Assembly: GCA_947372235.1 (NCBI GenBank)
Contig: CANBSW010000022.1
Coordinates: forward strand, 1-39,534
Origin: Chitinophagaceae bacterium
Lineage (GTDB): Bacteria > Bacteroidota > Bacteroidia > Chitinophagales > Chitinophagaceae
Direction of reading: 5' to 3'
DNA: 39,534 bases
Every line of letters begins with the position of its first letter. Position 1 is the stretch's first letter. A program made the position numbers and the translations under genes. The notes under the pieces were generated by a model. That model saw nothing but the letters and a program-made list of their open reading frames with translations, had not been told where the DNA came from and did no database searches. Shown in pieces: positions 7,594 to 17,200 of the stretch.

Positions 7594-10500
7594 TTAGAAA
7601 TTAATGTTTAAGCCCATAATAAATGACCGTGCGCGGGGATAAGCACCATAATCAAGGCCAGTTGTAGGATAAATGGAGTTGTTCGCATTATCATTAACAC
7701 CTACTTCGGGATCAAGTCCACGATAGCCGGTAATTGTGAATACATTATAAATGCTGCCATATATACGGATGCCGCTTATTCCAGCTTTTGATAATACAGA
7801 TTTAGGTACAGTATATCCTAAAGTAAGCGTATTGAGGCGCAGGAACGAGCCTTTTTCAATTCCCAGGCTTGACGCAACACCAATCTCGCTGTATGCTAAA
7901 GGCAAACTGGCATTTGTATTTGCTGCGTTTAACTCATCCGGCGTTTTCAATCGTATGAGCTGTCCATTAACAACATTGTAAATTTTATAGGCATCGTTCA
8001 GGATAGCCAGCTTATTTTCATAAACACCTCCTTCTTTAGGGCCATAAAGTGAAGCCAGCTTATTGGCATTATAAATATCATTTCCAACGCTCCAATTGAA
8101 GTTTATCCCGAGATCTATATTTTTATAAGACACATTAAAATTGAAACCACCAGTATGAACCGGGGTTGTACTCCCAATAACAGAAAGATCTTTATCATCA
8201 ACTTTACCGTCATTATTTACATCTTTGAATTTAGGCATTCCCGGGTAAGCAAATTGGCTTGCAGGGCGATCGGTGCCTGATGCAATACCATGTGTAACGC
8301 CAATAAAGCTGGTAAGATCGGCCACGCCGGATTTAAGCGTGTATAGACCATTGGTGTAAGTAAAATCGTCAGGAGTATAAAAACCAATATATGTTAATCC
8401 ACGAACCTGGCCAACGGGCTTGCCGGGTACAAGCACAAAGTCTGAGGCTGGGTAAGTTGCCGAACCTGCCCAGGCTGTTCCATAAAGCGGTGATACATTA
8501 TCGGCAAGCTGATCTACATTGTTTTTGTTGAAATTAATGTTGCCGCCTACAGTAATTCGCCAGTCTTTATTTTTTAAGATGGTTCCTAAAAGCGAAATCT
8601 CTATCCCTTTGTTACTTGTTTGCCCGATATTGCCAAGCGTTGAAGTAAAGCCCGTGATCCCGGAGATAGTGGTTTGCAGCAGCAGGTCTTTGGTAGTATT
8701 CCAGTACACATCAAAAGTGCCGGATAATTTATTGCCAAACAAAGTAAAATCAGTTCCAAAATCGCGTGTAATGGTAGTTTCCCATTTCAAATTTGGATTG
8801 GCAAGTACTGAAGGAGTAGTGAGCTGGTAAGCAGCAAGGCGGGTGTGATTGATATCGTACTGCGCACGCTGATCTGTTACTGACCCCCAGCCTTGTGTAA
8901 ACGAACCTGAGTTAATATTATTATTACCAACAGCACCATAAGCAACCCTGAGATTTAAATTGTCAACCCAGTCGGCCTTCTGCATGAAAGATTCCTGTTT
9001 TACCTTCCAGGCTAACGCTACGGCAGGAAAATATCCCCAACGGTTATTAGCTGTGAATTTGGAAGAGCCATCAGCACGAAATGTAGCAGTAAGTAAATAC
9101 TTGTCCATGAAGGAGTAAGTTGCACGGCCAAAGTAGGAATTAAGACGATCTGGCGTACCTACACTCGAGGAAAACACAGCCGAACCGGCTGTTGCGTCAT
9201 ATTGATTGATCTGTGCAAAAGCAGTTGCTTCGGTAAAATTTGAAGGGAAATGATTAGCTAGTATTGATATGCCAGTGCCGCCGGAATTAGCAACTTCTGT
9301 ACCTGCTAACAAGTTAAGTTTATGATTTTTATTAATGAGAAACTCATACGTTAACGTATTTGCCCAGCGCATGCCCCAGCTATCCGTTTTGCGGTAGTCG
9401 GCACTACCTGCCCACAATTTATTACCGGTAACATCATCTACATAATTATTGTAAGTAGCGCCCGACCAGTATTTGCGCTGTCCCCATGCACCGCTTCCAC
9501 TTATATCGGTGTGATAGGATAAACCTTTTATAATTCCCCAATTTAAAGAGGCTATTGCAACAATATTTTGGCTAACGGTAAGCGGGTTATAATCGCTGAT
9601 ACGCGCAACAGCACTGTAATTATCCCAAAGTGCATTTTTACCATATTGTGATATATTATTGCTTTGCTGCAATACAGCAACGTTGCCTAAAATATGATTC
9701 ATTGCGATAGGGCGGAAGCGATAGGAAGAAGACAGTATAGACCCACTGCCGCTCGTTGTTCCTTCATCTCCAAACGTAGGGGTGTTTGTATAACGGACAT
9801 TCAAATCAAATGTAATATTATCAGCAACTTTATGGGTAATTTTAACGTTGGCATTTGCACGCTTCTGATAGGAATGTAGCTTCATCCCCTGGTCATCGGT
9901 ATAGGAAGCTGAGAACAGTATTTTTGTCTTATCTGTTCCACCCGTCAAGGTCAGTGCATGGCTCCAGGATACGGACTCTTTATATACCTGCCTCTGGATA
10001 TCGTCCGATGGCAAATCCCGGTAACTTTCAATACCGCCGGTATTACTGCCTGCATTTGCCCCAAGGCCATACAATTGCTCAAATGGTGTTTGATAGGCAG
10101 TTGCGTTTGCAGCCGCATTGGCCCATACATATCTTAAATAATCGTAGGGACTTAAAGCGTCTAAATATTTTGTTGGTGTGTTAGTTTTAGAGTAGCCATT
10201 ATAAGTTATGGTAGTTTTTCCTGCTTTAGCTGCTTTTGTGGTAACGAGTACTACACCGTTAGCTCCGCGCGATCCATATATTGCAGCAGATGAAGCATCT
10301 TTCAGTACGTCAATTCTCTCTACCTGATCAGGGGCAATATCATTCAAATTGCCCGGGATACCGTCAATGAGAACCAAAGCCTGATTACTTTGCGATATAG
10401 AACCTCCGCCTCTAACGCGAATATTAATAGCTCCACCAGGGCGGCCATCCTGTGAAGTAATGTTTACTCCCGGCAGTTTACCCTGCATAGCCTGTGCTAT

Positions 10501-11022
10501 GTTAGGCACAGGGGTAGCGGCAATGTCTTTTCCACTTACCGAAGCCACAGAGCCGGTTAAATCACGTTTTCTAACAGTACCATACCCGATAACAACAACA
10601 TCGTTAAGGCTCAGGTTTTTAAGGTTATCTTTCAGGGTAACATCTATGCTTGTTCTGTTATTAATCTTTTCTTCACTGCTGTCGTATCCTATAAAAGAAA
10701 ATACCAGTGTGCCCGTAGTGTTGTTAACTTTCACGGCATAATGCCCTTGCGCATCTGTAACTGCTCCATTATTTGTGCCTTTGAGGCTTACACTAACACC
10801 AGACAGGATTTGTCCGCGCTCGTCACGAACTGCACCGGTTACTGTCGTAGTTCCTGTTTGGGCACAGACCTGTGATGCGGCGATCAGAACAAAAACAAGG
10901 CTAAGAAAAGAGTATCGCTTAAGGGATTCGTTTTTTTGCCGCCAATACCTGATATCGAATAACCGTGCCTTCATAAAAAAGCACGTCAAAAGCGGGTGGG
11001 AAAAAAGAAGTTTTTTTCTCAT
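7594..11022 (-). CDS. SusC/RagA-family TonB-linked outer-membrane transporter
   Basis: The protein has about 1142 residues. After the signal peptide (hydrophobic YSFLSLVFVLIAASQVCA, then QTG) comes a carboxypeptidase-regulatory-like domain (VTGAVRDERGQILSGVSV to about 90 residues), a TonB-box and plug start (DVVVIGYGTVRKRDLTGSV), the plug (VPNIAQAMQGKLPGVNI, VLKDASSAAIYGSRGANGVVLVTTK), and a 22-strand-type barrel ending in a terminal Phe. It imports oligosaccharides across the outer membrane with energy from TonB/ExbBD. The start is uncertain: the frame is open to an ATG at 11073, I chose the ATG at 11022 (MRKKLLF), and an ATG at 10974 gives the shortest normal signal peptide. Candidate regulator sites lie upstream at 11175-11211. 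susD follows after 18 bp. The family is certain; the substrate is inferred. Confidence 0.95.
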   Translation of the reverse strand: MRKKLLFSHPLLTCFFMKARLFDIRYWRQKNESLKRYSFLSLVFVLIAASQVCAQTGTTTVTGAVRDERGQILSGVSVSLKGTNNGAVTDAQGHYAVKVNNTTGTLVFSFIGYDSSEEKINNRTSIDVTLKDNLKNLSLNDVVVIGYGTVRKRDLTGSVASVSGKDIAATPVPNIAQAMQGKLPGVNITSQDGRPGGAINIRVRGGGSISQSNQALVLIDGIPGNLNDIAPDQVERIDVLKDASSAAIYGSRGANGVVLVTTKAAKAGKTTITYNGYSKTNTPTKYLDALSPYDYLRYVWANAAANATAYQTPFEQLYGLGANAGSNTGGIESYRDLPSDDIQRQVYKESVSWSHALTLTGGTDKTKILFSASYTDDQGMKLHSYQKRANANVKITHKVADNITFDLNVRYTNTPTFGDEGTTSGSGSILSSSYRFRPIAMNHILGNVAVLQQSNNISQYGKNALWDNYSAVARISDYNPLTVSQNIVAIASLNWGIIKGLSYHTDISGSGAWGQRKYWSGATYNNYVDDVTGNKLWAGSADYRKTDSWGMRWANTLTYEFLINKNHKLNLLAGTEVANSGGTGISILANHFPSNFTEATAFAQINQYDATAGSAVFSSSVGTPDRLNSYFGRATYSFMDKYLLTATFRADGSSKFTANNRWGYFPAVALAWKVKQESFMQKADWVDNLNLRVAYGAVGNNNINSGSFTQGWGSVTDQRAQYDINHTRLAAYQLTTPSVLANPNLKWETTITRDFGTDFTLFGNKLSGTFDVYWNTTKDLLLQTTISGITGFTSTLGNIGQTSNKGIEISLLGTILKNKDWRITVGGNINFNKNNVDQLADNVSPLYGTAWAGSATYPASDFVLVPGKPVGQVRGLTYIGFYTPDDFTYTNGLYTLKSGVADLTSFIGVTHGIASGTDRPASQFAYPGMPKFKDVNNDGKVDDKDLSVIGSTTPVHTGGFNFNVSYKNIDLGINFNWSVGNDIYNANKLASLYGPKEGGVYENKLAILNDAYKIYNVVNGQLIRLKTPDELNAANTNASLPLAYSEIGVASSLGIEKGSFLRLNTLTLGYTVPKSVLSKAGISGIRIYGSIYNVFTITGYRGLDPEVGVNDNANNSIYPTTGLDYGAYPRARSFIMGLNINF

Positions 11023-11174
11023 AACTCTCATAACTGATAGTTTTATAAAGCCGGCATTTTTAATAACCAGCATGGTGAAAAATTTATTTTTACCATGCCG
11101 TCAGCTATAGTTGCTAAGGCTGGCAATCGATTGATAGGTTACGAAATTATTCTACTGCACCCTTAGACGGGTTT

Positions 11175-11211
11175 AAAAATTGACATAAAAGGGTCAAAAA
11201 TTGACATAAAA
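11175..11211. promoter_or_regulatory. Tandem 21-bp-period direct repeats, candidate regulator operator for susC
   Basis: AAAAATTGACATAAAA occurs at 11175-11190 and again, identical, at 11196-11211, so equivalent bases are 21 bp (two helical turns) apart. The pair lies 25 bp upstream of the weak -7 candidate of susC (11149-11142), that is around and just above the -33 region, where an AraC-type activator would bind. The encoded hybrid regulator with an AraC HTH is 3 kb away. The binding itself is inference. Confidence 0.55.
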
Positions 11212-11284
11212 AGGAAAACAGAATCAGAAATGCGCTAAGGCAATTAATTAACAGACATTATATCGTTCCAAATTTCAATTATAT

Positions 11285-11314
11285 CAATTTTTGGCAAAAA
11301 AGGGTCAAAAATTG
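11285..11314. promoter_or_regulatory. Inverted copy pair of the same motif
   Basis: CAATTTTTG (11285-11293) and its exact complement CAAAAATTG (11306-11314) are again 21 bp apart start to start. The right half belongs to a 17-base exact copy (AAAAGGGTCAAAAATTG, 11298-11314) of a segment spanning the direct repeats at 11187-11203. It could be a second operator, nearer to the + strand esterase gene, or a spacer-bound accessory site. Confidence 0.4.
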
Positions 11315-11537
11315 TCTGCCGTCCCAATAGGAGGACATTACTTTGCTAATCATTACAGGAAACTCACTACAGTTTGCCGGAAAAGAACATTCTTGCTCTA
11401 CGGGTATGATATATTTTCTGATTTTCCATCCGGAAAAAATGCTGTCGGAACACAACCTGAAACTGTGGTATGATAAAGGCTTCAACTGTACGGGCTTATA
11501 ATACCCACAGAGATACCCTAAACAAACAAAACAGCGT

Positions 11538-12524
11538 ATGAAATTTAAGCGGGTATATCATTTAGTTGTATTGCTTTCATTTACCCAATTGGCACAGGCA
11601 CAACAAAAAGCAATACCATACGATACTTCATACAACGTAAATGCAGTATTGCGGCAGGTTAAGGGACAATTTCCTATGGCTGTCCCAGCAAAAGACAGCG
11701 CGCCGGCAGGTGTACTTGCAGACCGCAACATCGTTTACGCTACGCTTGCAGAAACAGATTTTGGGAAACGGGATCTGCACCTGGATATTTTTCGCCCAGA
11801 CAAACCCGGCAAATTTCCTGCAGTAATTATGATTCATGGAGGAGGCTGGCGTTCGGGTACAAGGTCCATGCAGGTGCCGATGGCAGAAATGCTTGCAGCA
11901 AGAGGATTCGTAACGATCCCGGTAGAATACCAATTGTCACTCGAAGCCAAATATCCTGTGGCTGTTTTCAATATCAAATCTGCTATCAGGTGGATACGGT
12001 TACATGCTGAGAAATACGGTATTGATACTTCACACATTGCTATTTCCGGATGCTCTGCCGGTGGCCATCTTGCGGCACTGGTTGGCATGACAAATGGAAT
12101 TGACCTGTTTGAAGGCAAGCTTGGTAATGCCGGTACGGGCAGCGCTGTGCAGGCTGTAATAGATATTGATGGCGTTATCGATTTCCTTGCGCCGTCTTCC
12201 TTAAATCTAAAACGAAAGGAAAACTCACCTGATATTGAATGGCTCGGTGGATCTTATGAGCAGAAACCAGCGATCTGGAAGGAAGCGTCTCCGATATTCT
12301 GGGCAACAGAAAAAAAGGCCGTACCCATATTGTTCCTGAACAGCGGGTTTTCCAGGTTCCATGCGGGTCAGGATGAATTGATAGGAATGATGAAGGAATG
12401 GAACATATATACCGAGACGCATAAATTTGATATAAAAATGCATCCATTCTGGTTGTTTCATCCATGGGTTGACAGTGTTATTCAAATTGCCGGTGACTTC
12501 CTGACAAAAATTTTCGATAAATAA
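11538..12524 (+). CDS. Secreted alpha/beta-hydrolase esterase (BD-FAE/acetyl esterase-like)
   Basis: The protein has 328 residues with a signal peptide (YHLVVLLSFTQLAQAQQ). The alpha/beta-hydrolase core is clear: the oxyanion-hole motif HGGGWRSG starts at His100, the nucleophile elbow G-C-S-A-G has Ser173, Asp279 in HAGQDE fits the acid, and His308 in FHPW fits the catalytic histidine. This arrangement is that of the BD-FAE/carboxylesterase group, which includes polysaccharide acetyl and feruloyl esterases. The start ATG at 11538 gives a well-formed signal sequence. GH28 begins 19 bp after its stop, so the pair is co-transcribed, and removal of acetyl (or feruloyl) groups from pectin before GH28 attack is a good fit. 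The acyl group and sugar specificity cannot be read from the sequence. Confidence 0.85.
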   Translation: MKFKRVYHLVVLLSFTQLAQAQQKAIPYDTSYNVNAVLRQVKGQFPMAVPAKDSAPAGVLADRNIVYATLAETDFGKRDLHLDIFRPDKPGKFPAVIMIHGGGWRSGTRSMQVPMAEMLAARGFVTIPVEYQLSLEAKYPVAVFNIKSAIRWIRLHAEKYGIDTSHIAISGCSAGGHLAALVGMTNGIDLFEGKLGNAGTGSAVQAVIDIDGVIDFLAPSSLNLKRKENSPDIEWLGGSYEQKPAIWKEASPIFWATEKKAVPILFLNSGFSRFHAGQDELIGMMKEWNIYTETHKFDIKMHPFWLFHPWVDSVIQIAGDFLTKIFDK

Positions 12525-12543
12525 AAATCATAAATGAATAATA

Positions 12544-14169
12544 ATGATCAAGAAGATTGTCATTGCAACAGTAGTTATGTTTTTGGCTGCCCAATCAATT
12601 GCCCAATATTCATGGGATAATTTACCTACAGCTGTAGAGCCCACATTTAAAAAAGACACTTTTAGCATTGTAGGTTTTGGTGCAAAAGCAGACGGTCTTA
12701 CCTTAAACACGAAGAGCATCAATGATGCCATTACTGCCTGTCATAAAAATGGCGGTGGCGTTGTATTGATTCCTACGGGTTTTTGGTTAACAGGGCCACT
12801 CGTTATGCAAAGCAATGTAAACCTGCATATAAGTAAGGCAGCTATTTTGCAGTTTTCAGACGATTTTAATCAATACCATCTGGTGAAGGGTAATTGGGAA
12901 GGGTCCATTCAAATGAGAAATCAATCGCCTATATCAGGGGATCAATTAGAAAATATTGCTATTACCGGCAAAGGGGTTGTTGACGGGAATGGTGATGTAT
13001 GGCGGATGGTAGGAAAGGACCGGTTAACAGAAAATGAATGGAAGAAGAAACTGGCTTCCGGGGGATTGGTAAGTGCAGATGGGAAGTTGTGGTACCCTTC
13101 AGCAAAAACAAAAAAAGCGCATGAAGAAAAATTAAACGGCGTAATCACAGAAGGAAAAACAGTAAAAGATTTTGAAGCCATCAAAGATTATTTACGGCCC
13201 AATCTGATCGTATTCTCTAATTGTAAAAAAGTTTTACTGGAAGATGTAACCTTTCAAAATTCAGCAGCATGGTGCCTGCATCCTTTGTTGTGCGAAGATT
13301 TGACGATCAGAAATGTATTTGTAAAAAATCCTGCCTATGCACAAAATGGTGACGGTGTAGACATAGAGAGTTGTAAGAATGTTCTGGTAGAAGGTTGCAA
13401 ATTTGATGTGGGAGATGACGGCATCTGTATTAAAAGCGGCAAAGATGAAGCTGGAAGAAAAAGAGGCAAACCGGCAGAAAATATTGTGATCAGAAACAAT
13501 GCCGTATACCATGCCCATGGCGGTTTTGTTATTGGAAGTGAAATGAGTGGAGGGGCTAAAAATATTTTTGTATACGACTGTATTTTTATGGGCACTGATA
13601 AAGGCTTACGATTTAAAACAGCCCGGGGCAGGGGAGGTATTGTTGAAAATATTTACTGTAAAAATATTTTCATGAAAGACATTGTACAGGAAGCAGTGTA
13701 TTTTGATATGTATTACTTTACCACCCCGCCTAAAGCCGGCGAAAAAATAGAAATGCCAATAGCAACGGAAGCTACTCCGCAATTTCAGAATTTTAAGATT
13801 GAGAATATTGTTTGTGACGGAGCCGGCAAAGCCATATTTATCCGTGGGCTTCCGGAAATGAGTGTTAAGAATATCAGCCTCACCAATATTGTTATTAAAT
13901 CAATGTTGGGTGTAGAAATTATGGAAGCAGAAGGCATTAATTTAAAGAACATAAAAATTCAGGGATCGAAAGCCGGTTCCCTGATATATGTAGAAAATAG
14001 CAACAGGATTTCTTTTGATTCCATTAATTATTCAGATACCAATGTATTTCTTACTGTAAGTGGTGAAAGATCAAAAGCAATAAAACTTAGTAATACAGAT
14101 ATGACAAAGGCAAAAACAAAGACATTATTTACAAACGATGCAACTGTTTCTGCTGTTGAAATGAAATAA
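12544..14169 (+). CDS. GH28 polygalacturonase/rhamnogalacturonase-family enzyme
   Basis: The protein has 541 residues with a signal peptide (IVIATVVMFLAAQSIAQ) and a right-handed parallel beta-helix. All GH28 active-site motifs are recognisable: N-G-D-G-V-D with Asn268, Asp270 and Asp273 (the NTD motif), Asp291-Asp292 (DDGIC), H-G-G with His325 (the GHG region) and R-F-K with Arg356 and Lys358 (the RIK motif). The N-terminal part opens with FSIVGFGAKADGLTLNTKSIN, common in bacterial exo-acting members. GH28 enzymes hydrolyse alpha-1,4-galacturonosyl or GalA-Rha linkages by inversion; the rhamnose mutarotase nearby makes rhamnogalacturonan a plausible substrate. A roughly 45-residue lysine-rich insert (about residues 155-210, GKDRLTENEWKKKL onward) lies between strands and is typical of the Bacteroidota secreted group. 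It follows the esterase by 19 bp. Confidence 0.93.
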   Translation: MIKKIVIATVVMFLAAQSIAQYSWDNLPTAVEPTFKKDTFSIVGFGAKADGLTLNTKSINDAITACHKNGGGVVLIPTGFWLTGPLVMQSNVNLHISKAAILQFSDDFNQYHLVKGNWEGSIQMRNQSPISGDQLENIAITGKGVVDGNGDVWRMVGKDRLTENEWKKKLASGGLVSADGKLWYPSAKTKKAHEEKLNGVITEGKTVKDFEAIKDYLRPNLIVFSNCKKVLLEDVTFQNSAAWCLHPLLCEDLTIRNVFVKNPAYAQNGDGVDIESCKNVLVEGCKFDVGDDGICIKSGKDEAGRKRGKPAENIVIRNNAVYHAHGGFVIGSEMSGGAKNIFVYDCIFMGTDKGLRFKTARGRGGIVENIYCKNIFMKDIVQEAVYFDMYYFTTPPKAGEKIEMPIATEATPQFQNFKIENIVCDGAGKAIFIRGLPEMSVKNISLTNIVIKSMLGVEIMEAEGINLKNIKIQGSKAGSLIYVENSNRISFDSINYSDTNVFLTVSGERSKAIKLSNTDMTKAKTKTLFTNDATVSAVEMK

Positions 14170-14271
14170 GTTTTGACTGATGTTATGCTATAAATTTCTA
14201 TAGAACCTTATATTTAAAGAGGTCATTAAGGAAATGATTGTTAGTATCTTTAAATACATTTATTGCAGATC

Positions 14272-17200
14272 ATGCTGTCTAAGTTCAAATTGTTTTTGAC
14301 GTTTTCATTAGTGTTGCTCTTGACGCAGCTCCATGCTCAATTAAATAGCAAGATTGAACATTATTCAACTGAAGATGGCCTTTGCAATAATCATGTGATG
14401 TGCATAACCAAGTGCAGCGAAGGCTTTATGTGGTTTGGAACCTGGGATGGCATCAGCCGGTTTGACGGAAGGAATTTCAAAACATATACATCAAGGCCCG
14501 GTGATAGCTCAAGTTTAAAGAGTACAAGAATTGATTATATTGTTGAAGACAGGTCAGGCTACTTATGGCTAAAAGCGTATGATTACCAGGTATATCGTTT
14601 TGATAAAAGAACAGGCCAGTTTTTAGCTGTTGCAGATATGCTTGCCAAGATCAATATTAAAGACATTGTTTTTGATAAGATCATCATAACCGATACGGGC
14701 CAGGTATGGCTTTTAACCACCAATCAGGGTATATTTCATATTACTAATACAAATTCTACCACCCCCAAGATTTTACGATATACTACCAGTGACGCTGGCA
14801 ATTTCAATTTGCCGTCTAATAATATCAATTTTTTCTTTGAAGACCACGAGAAGAATATCTGGATTGGGACAGATAAAGGGCTCTGCTTCCTGTCCCCGGA
14901 AAAATCTGGATCCTTTAAACGTCAAAATACCGAAACGTACAAAATTCAACAGGAGTTATTCACTTGCATAGGTGAAGATGCGCAAAGGGTGTGGCTGGGC
15001 ACAGGTTCAGGAACATTGTATAGTTATGAAAAGGCATTGAAAAGTTTTTCCGTCAAAACAATATCTGCTAATAAGATAAATGTACTATGCCTTTCTAAAA
15101 ACAATAATACTTTATATGCCGCAACTTCAGGCGGTGAGCTGATAACACTAAACACGTTCAACGGGAAAGTTAACATTGCTCTCATGCCGGAAGCAGAACC
15201 CTTATATGCCATTTACGAAGATAGGTCCGGCCAACTATGGCTGCAACCAAAAAACCGGGGAACTGTTAAGTACAATCCGGTAGAAAAAAAATTTAAACGT
15301 TTCTTTAAAAAAGGCGTGCCTTCCTTAGTGGAAACCAGTTATGATGTTTTTGAGGATAATGAGAACCGGGTCTGGATCAGGATCAAAGGAGGAGGTCTGG
15401 GATATTATAATACCGAAACTGACAAAATAGAATATTTTGACAGTGATCTTGGCTCGGCTAATCATATACTTTCAAATGTTATCACTTGTAAATATTTTGA
15501 TACCACAGGTGTGTTTTGGATTAGTACCATTAGCCGGGGATTTGAAAAAATTGTTTTTCAAAGAAATGATTTTGCCCCCAGGTACCTGGTTTATAATCCG
15601 GTAAAGGAGCAGGATAATGAGGTAAGGGGTGTGTATAACGACAACAAAGAAAGAGTATGGATTGCTACAAAATCAGGTAAATTATATCTGCAGGATAATG
15701 ACGGAAATCGAATGCCTGTTTTTTTTAGCAACGAGCCCTCGGGTGGTATTGGCGGTGTATATACCATTTTGCAAGACAAAAAAGGGGTTGTCTGGTTGGG
15801 TACAAAAGGCAATGGACTGTTCAAAGCAGAGCCAATGGATTCTGCAAATACCAGGTATAAACTCACCCATTACCCGTCGGACAAAAACGACATATATAGT
15901 TTGAGCAGTAACCTCGTCTATTCATTGGTAGAAGATAATATGGGAAGAATATGGATCGGTACATTTGAAAATGGAATTAACCTGCTTGAGGTAAAAGCCG
16001 GCAAAACTCAATTTATTAATGCAAGAAACGGGTTTAAGAATTATCCAATAATAACTGCCGGCAAAGTGCGGAATATGCAGTTGGATAAAACGGGTAATCT
16101 TTGGATTGGCACGACAAATGGGTTACTTGTATCTACTATTTCGGCTGCTAATCCTGCGGATATCAGATTTCAGTCATACAAAAAAAATACCGGCGATAAG
16201 GAAAGTCTTGGTAACAATGATATTCAATTTATTTTTCGCGATTCTAAAAATAGGATGTGGGTTGCCACTTCAGGTGGAGGGTTGAACCATGCAATGGGAA
16301 ATGTAGAAAAGGGGTTAAAGTTCAGATCATTTACAAAAGAAGACGGAATGCCGAGTAATTATGTTTTGGGCATAACGGAAGATAACAATGGGAATCTGTG
16401 GATGAGTACAGAAAACGGCCTTTCAAGGTTCAGTACAGATAATCTTCAGTTCAGGAACTACGACTCGTATGACGGGCTGCCTCAGACTGTATTTTCAGAG
16501 GCATCTGCATTGCGGCTTTCCAATGGTAACCTGCTTTTCGGTTGTATTAAGGGCTATTTAATATTCAGTCCTGAAAAAATAACCTATCAAAGAATTAAAG
16601 CAGCATTGGCATTTACCGGGTTTCAGGTAAACAATAAAGATATTTTGCCTTCCCTGGATAAGTCTTCACTGCACTTAGATATAAATGATTCGAAGGAAAT
16701 AAATTTACGCTACGATGAAAATGTGATCAGTATCGATTTTACAGTATTGGATTATCGCTCTGATAACAAACAGACGTATGCATACCGCCTTGTTGGTTTT
16801 GATAAAGACTGGAATAATGTAGTAGATCAGCATAAGGCAACTTATACTAACCTGCCTCCCGGGGATTATGTTTTTGAAGTAAAAAATCTGAATACAGAGC
16901 TTTACACCGAACAACCCTTTAAAAAAGTATCCATCACGATACTTCCACCACCGTGGCGAACTGTATGGGCATATCTGATCTATTTCATACTGCTGGTAAT
17001 TATCATAGAAACAATAAGAAGAGCCCTGTCTACTATGATACGTCTGAAAAACAGGATATCAATGGAGCAGCGTCTTACGGAATTAAAGCTGAATTTTTTT
17101 ACAAACATCTCTCATGAATTAAGAACACCTCTTACATTGATCGTGAATCCGGTTAACGAAGTGCTGGCAAAAGAGAAACTTTCGATAAAAGGACACGAAC

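Larger units (their letters stand above)
11023..11537. promoter_or_regulatory. Divergent regulatory region between susC and the esterase-GH28-regulator genes
   Basis: This stretch of about 0.5 kb separates minus-strand susC from the + strand esterase gene. It contains a pair of 21-bp-spaced direct repeats (11175-11211), a further related inverted pair (11285-11314), and a weak -7 candidate for susC on the minus strand (TAATTTCG, 11149-11142; one mismatch to TAnnTTTG). The remaining bases to 11537 show no supported gene; short frames there are unlike any known protein. The layout suggests that one regulator could act on both divergent units. Confidence 0.55.

Noticed and set aside
11175..11211. 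Short repeats considered as a CRISPR fragment
   Set aside because: Only two 16-base copies with a 5-base spacer, no further units and no cas genes; an operator is more likely.
11279..11485. Short frames on both strands in the susC-esterase gap
   Set aside because: They overlap each other and the repeat motifs, and show no family features or convincing start context.
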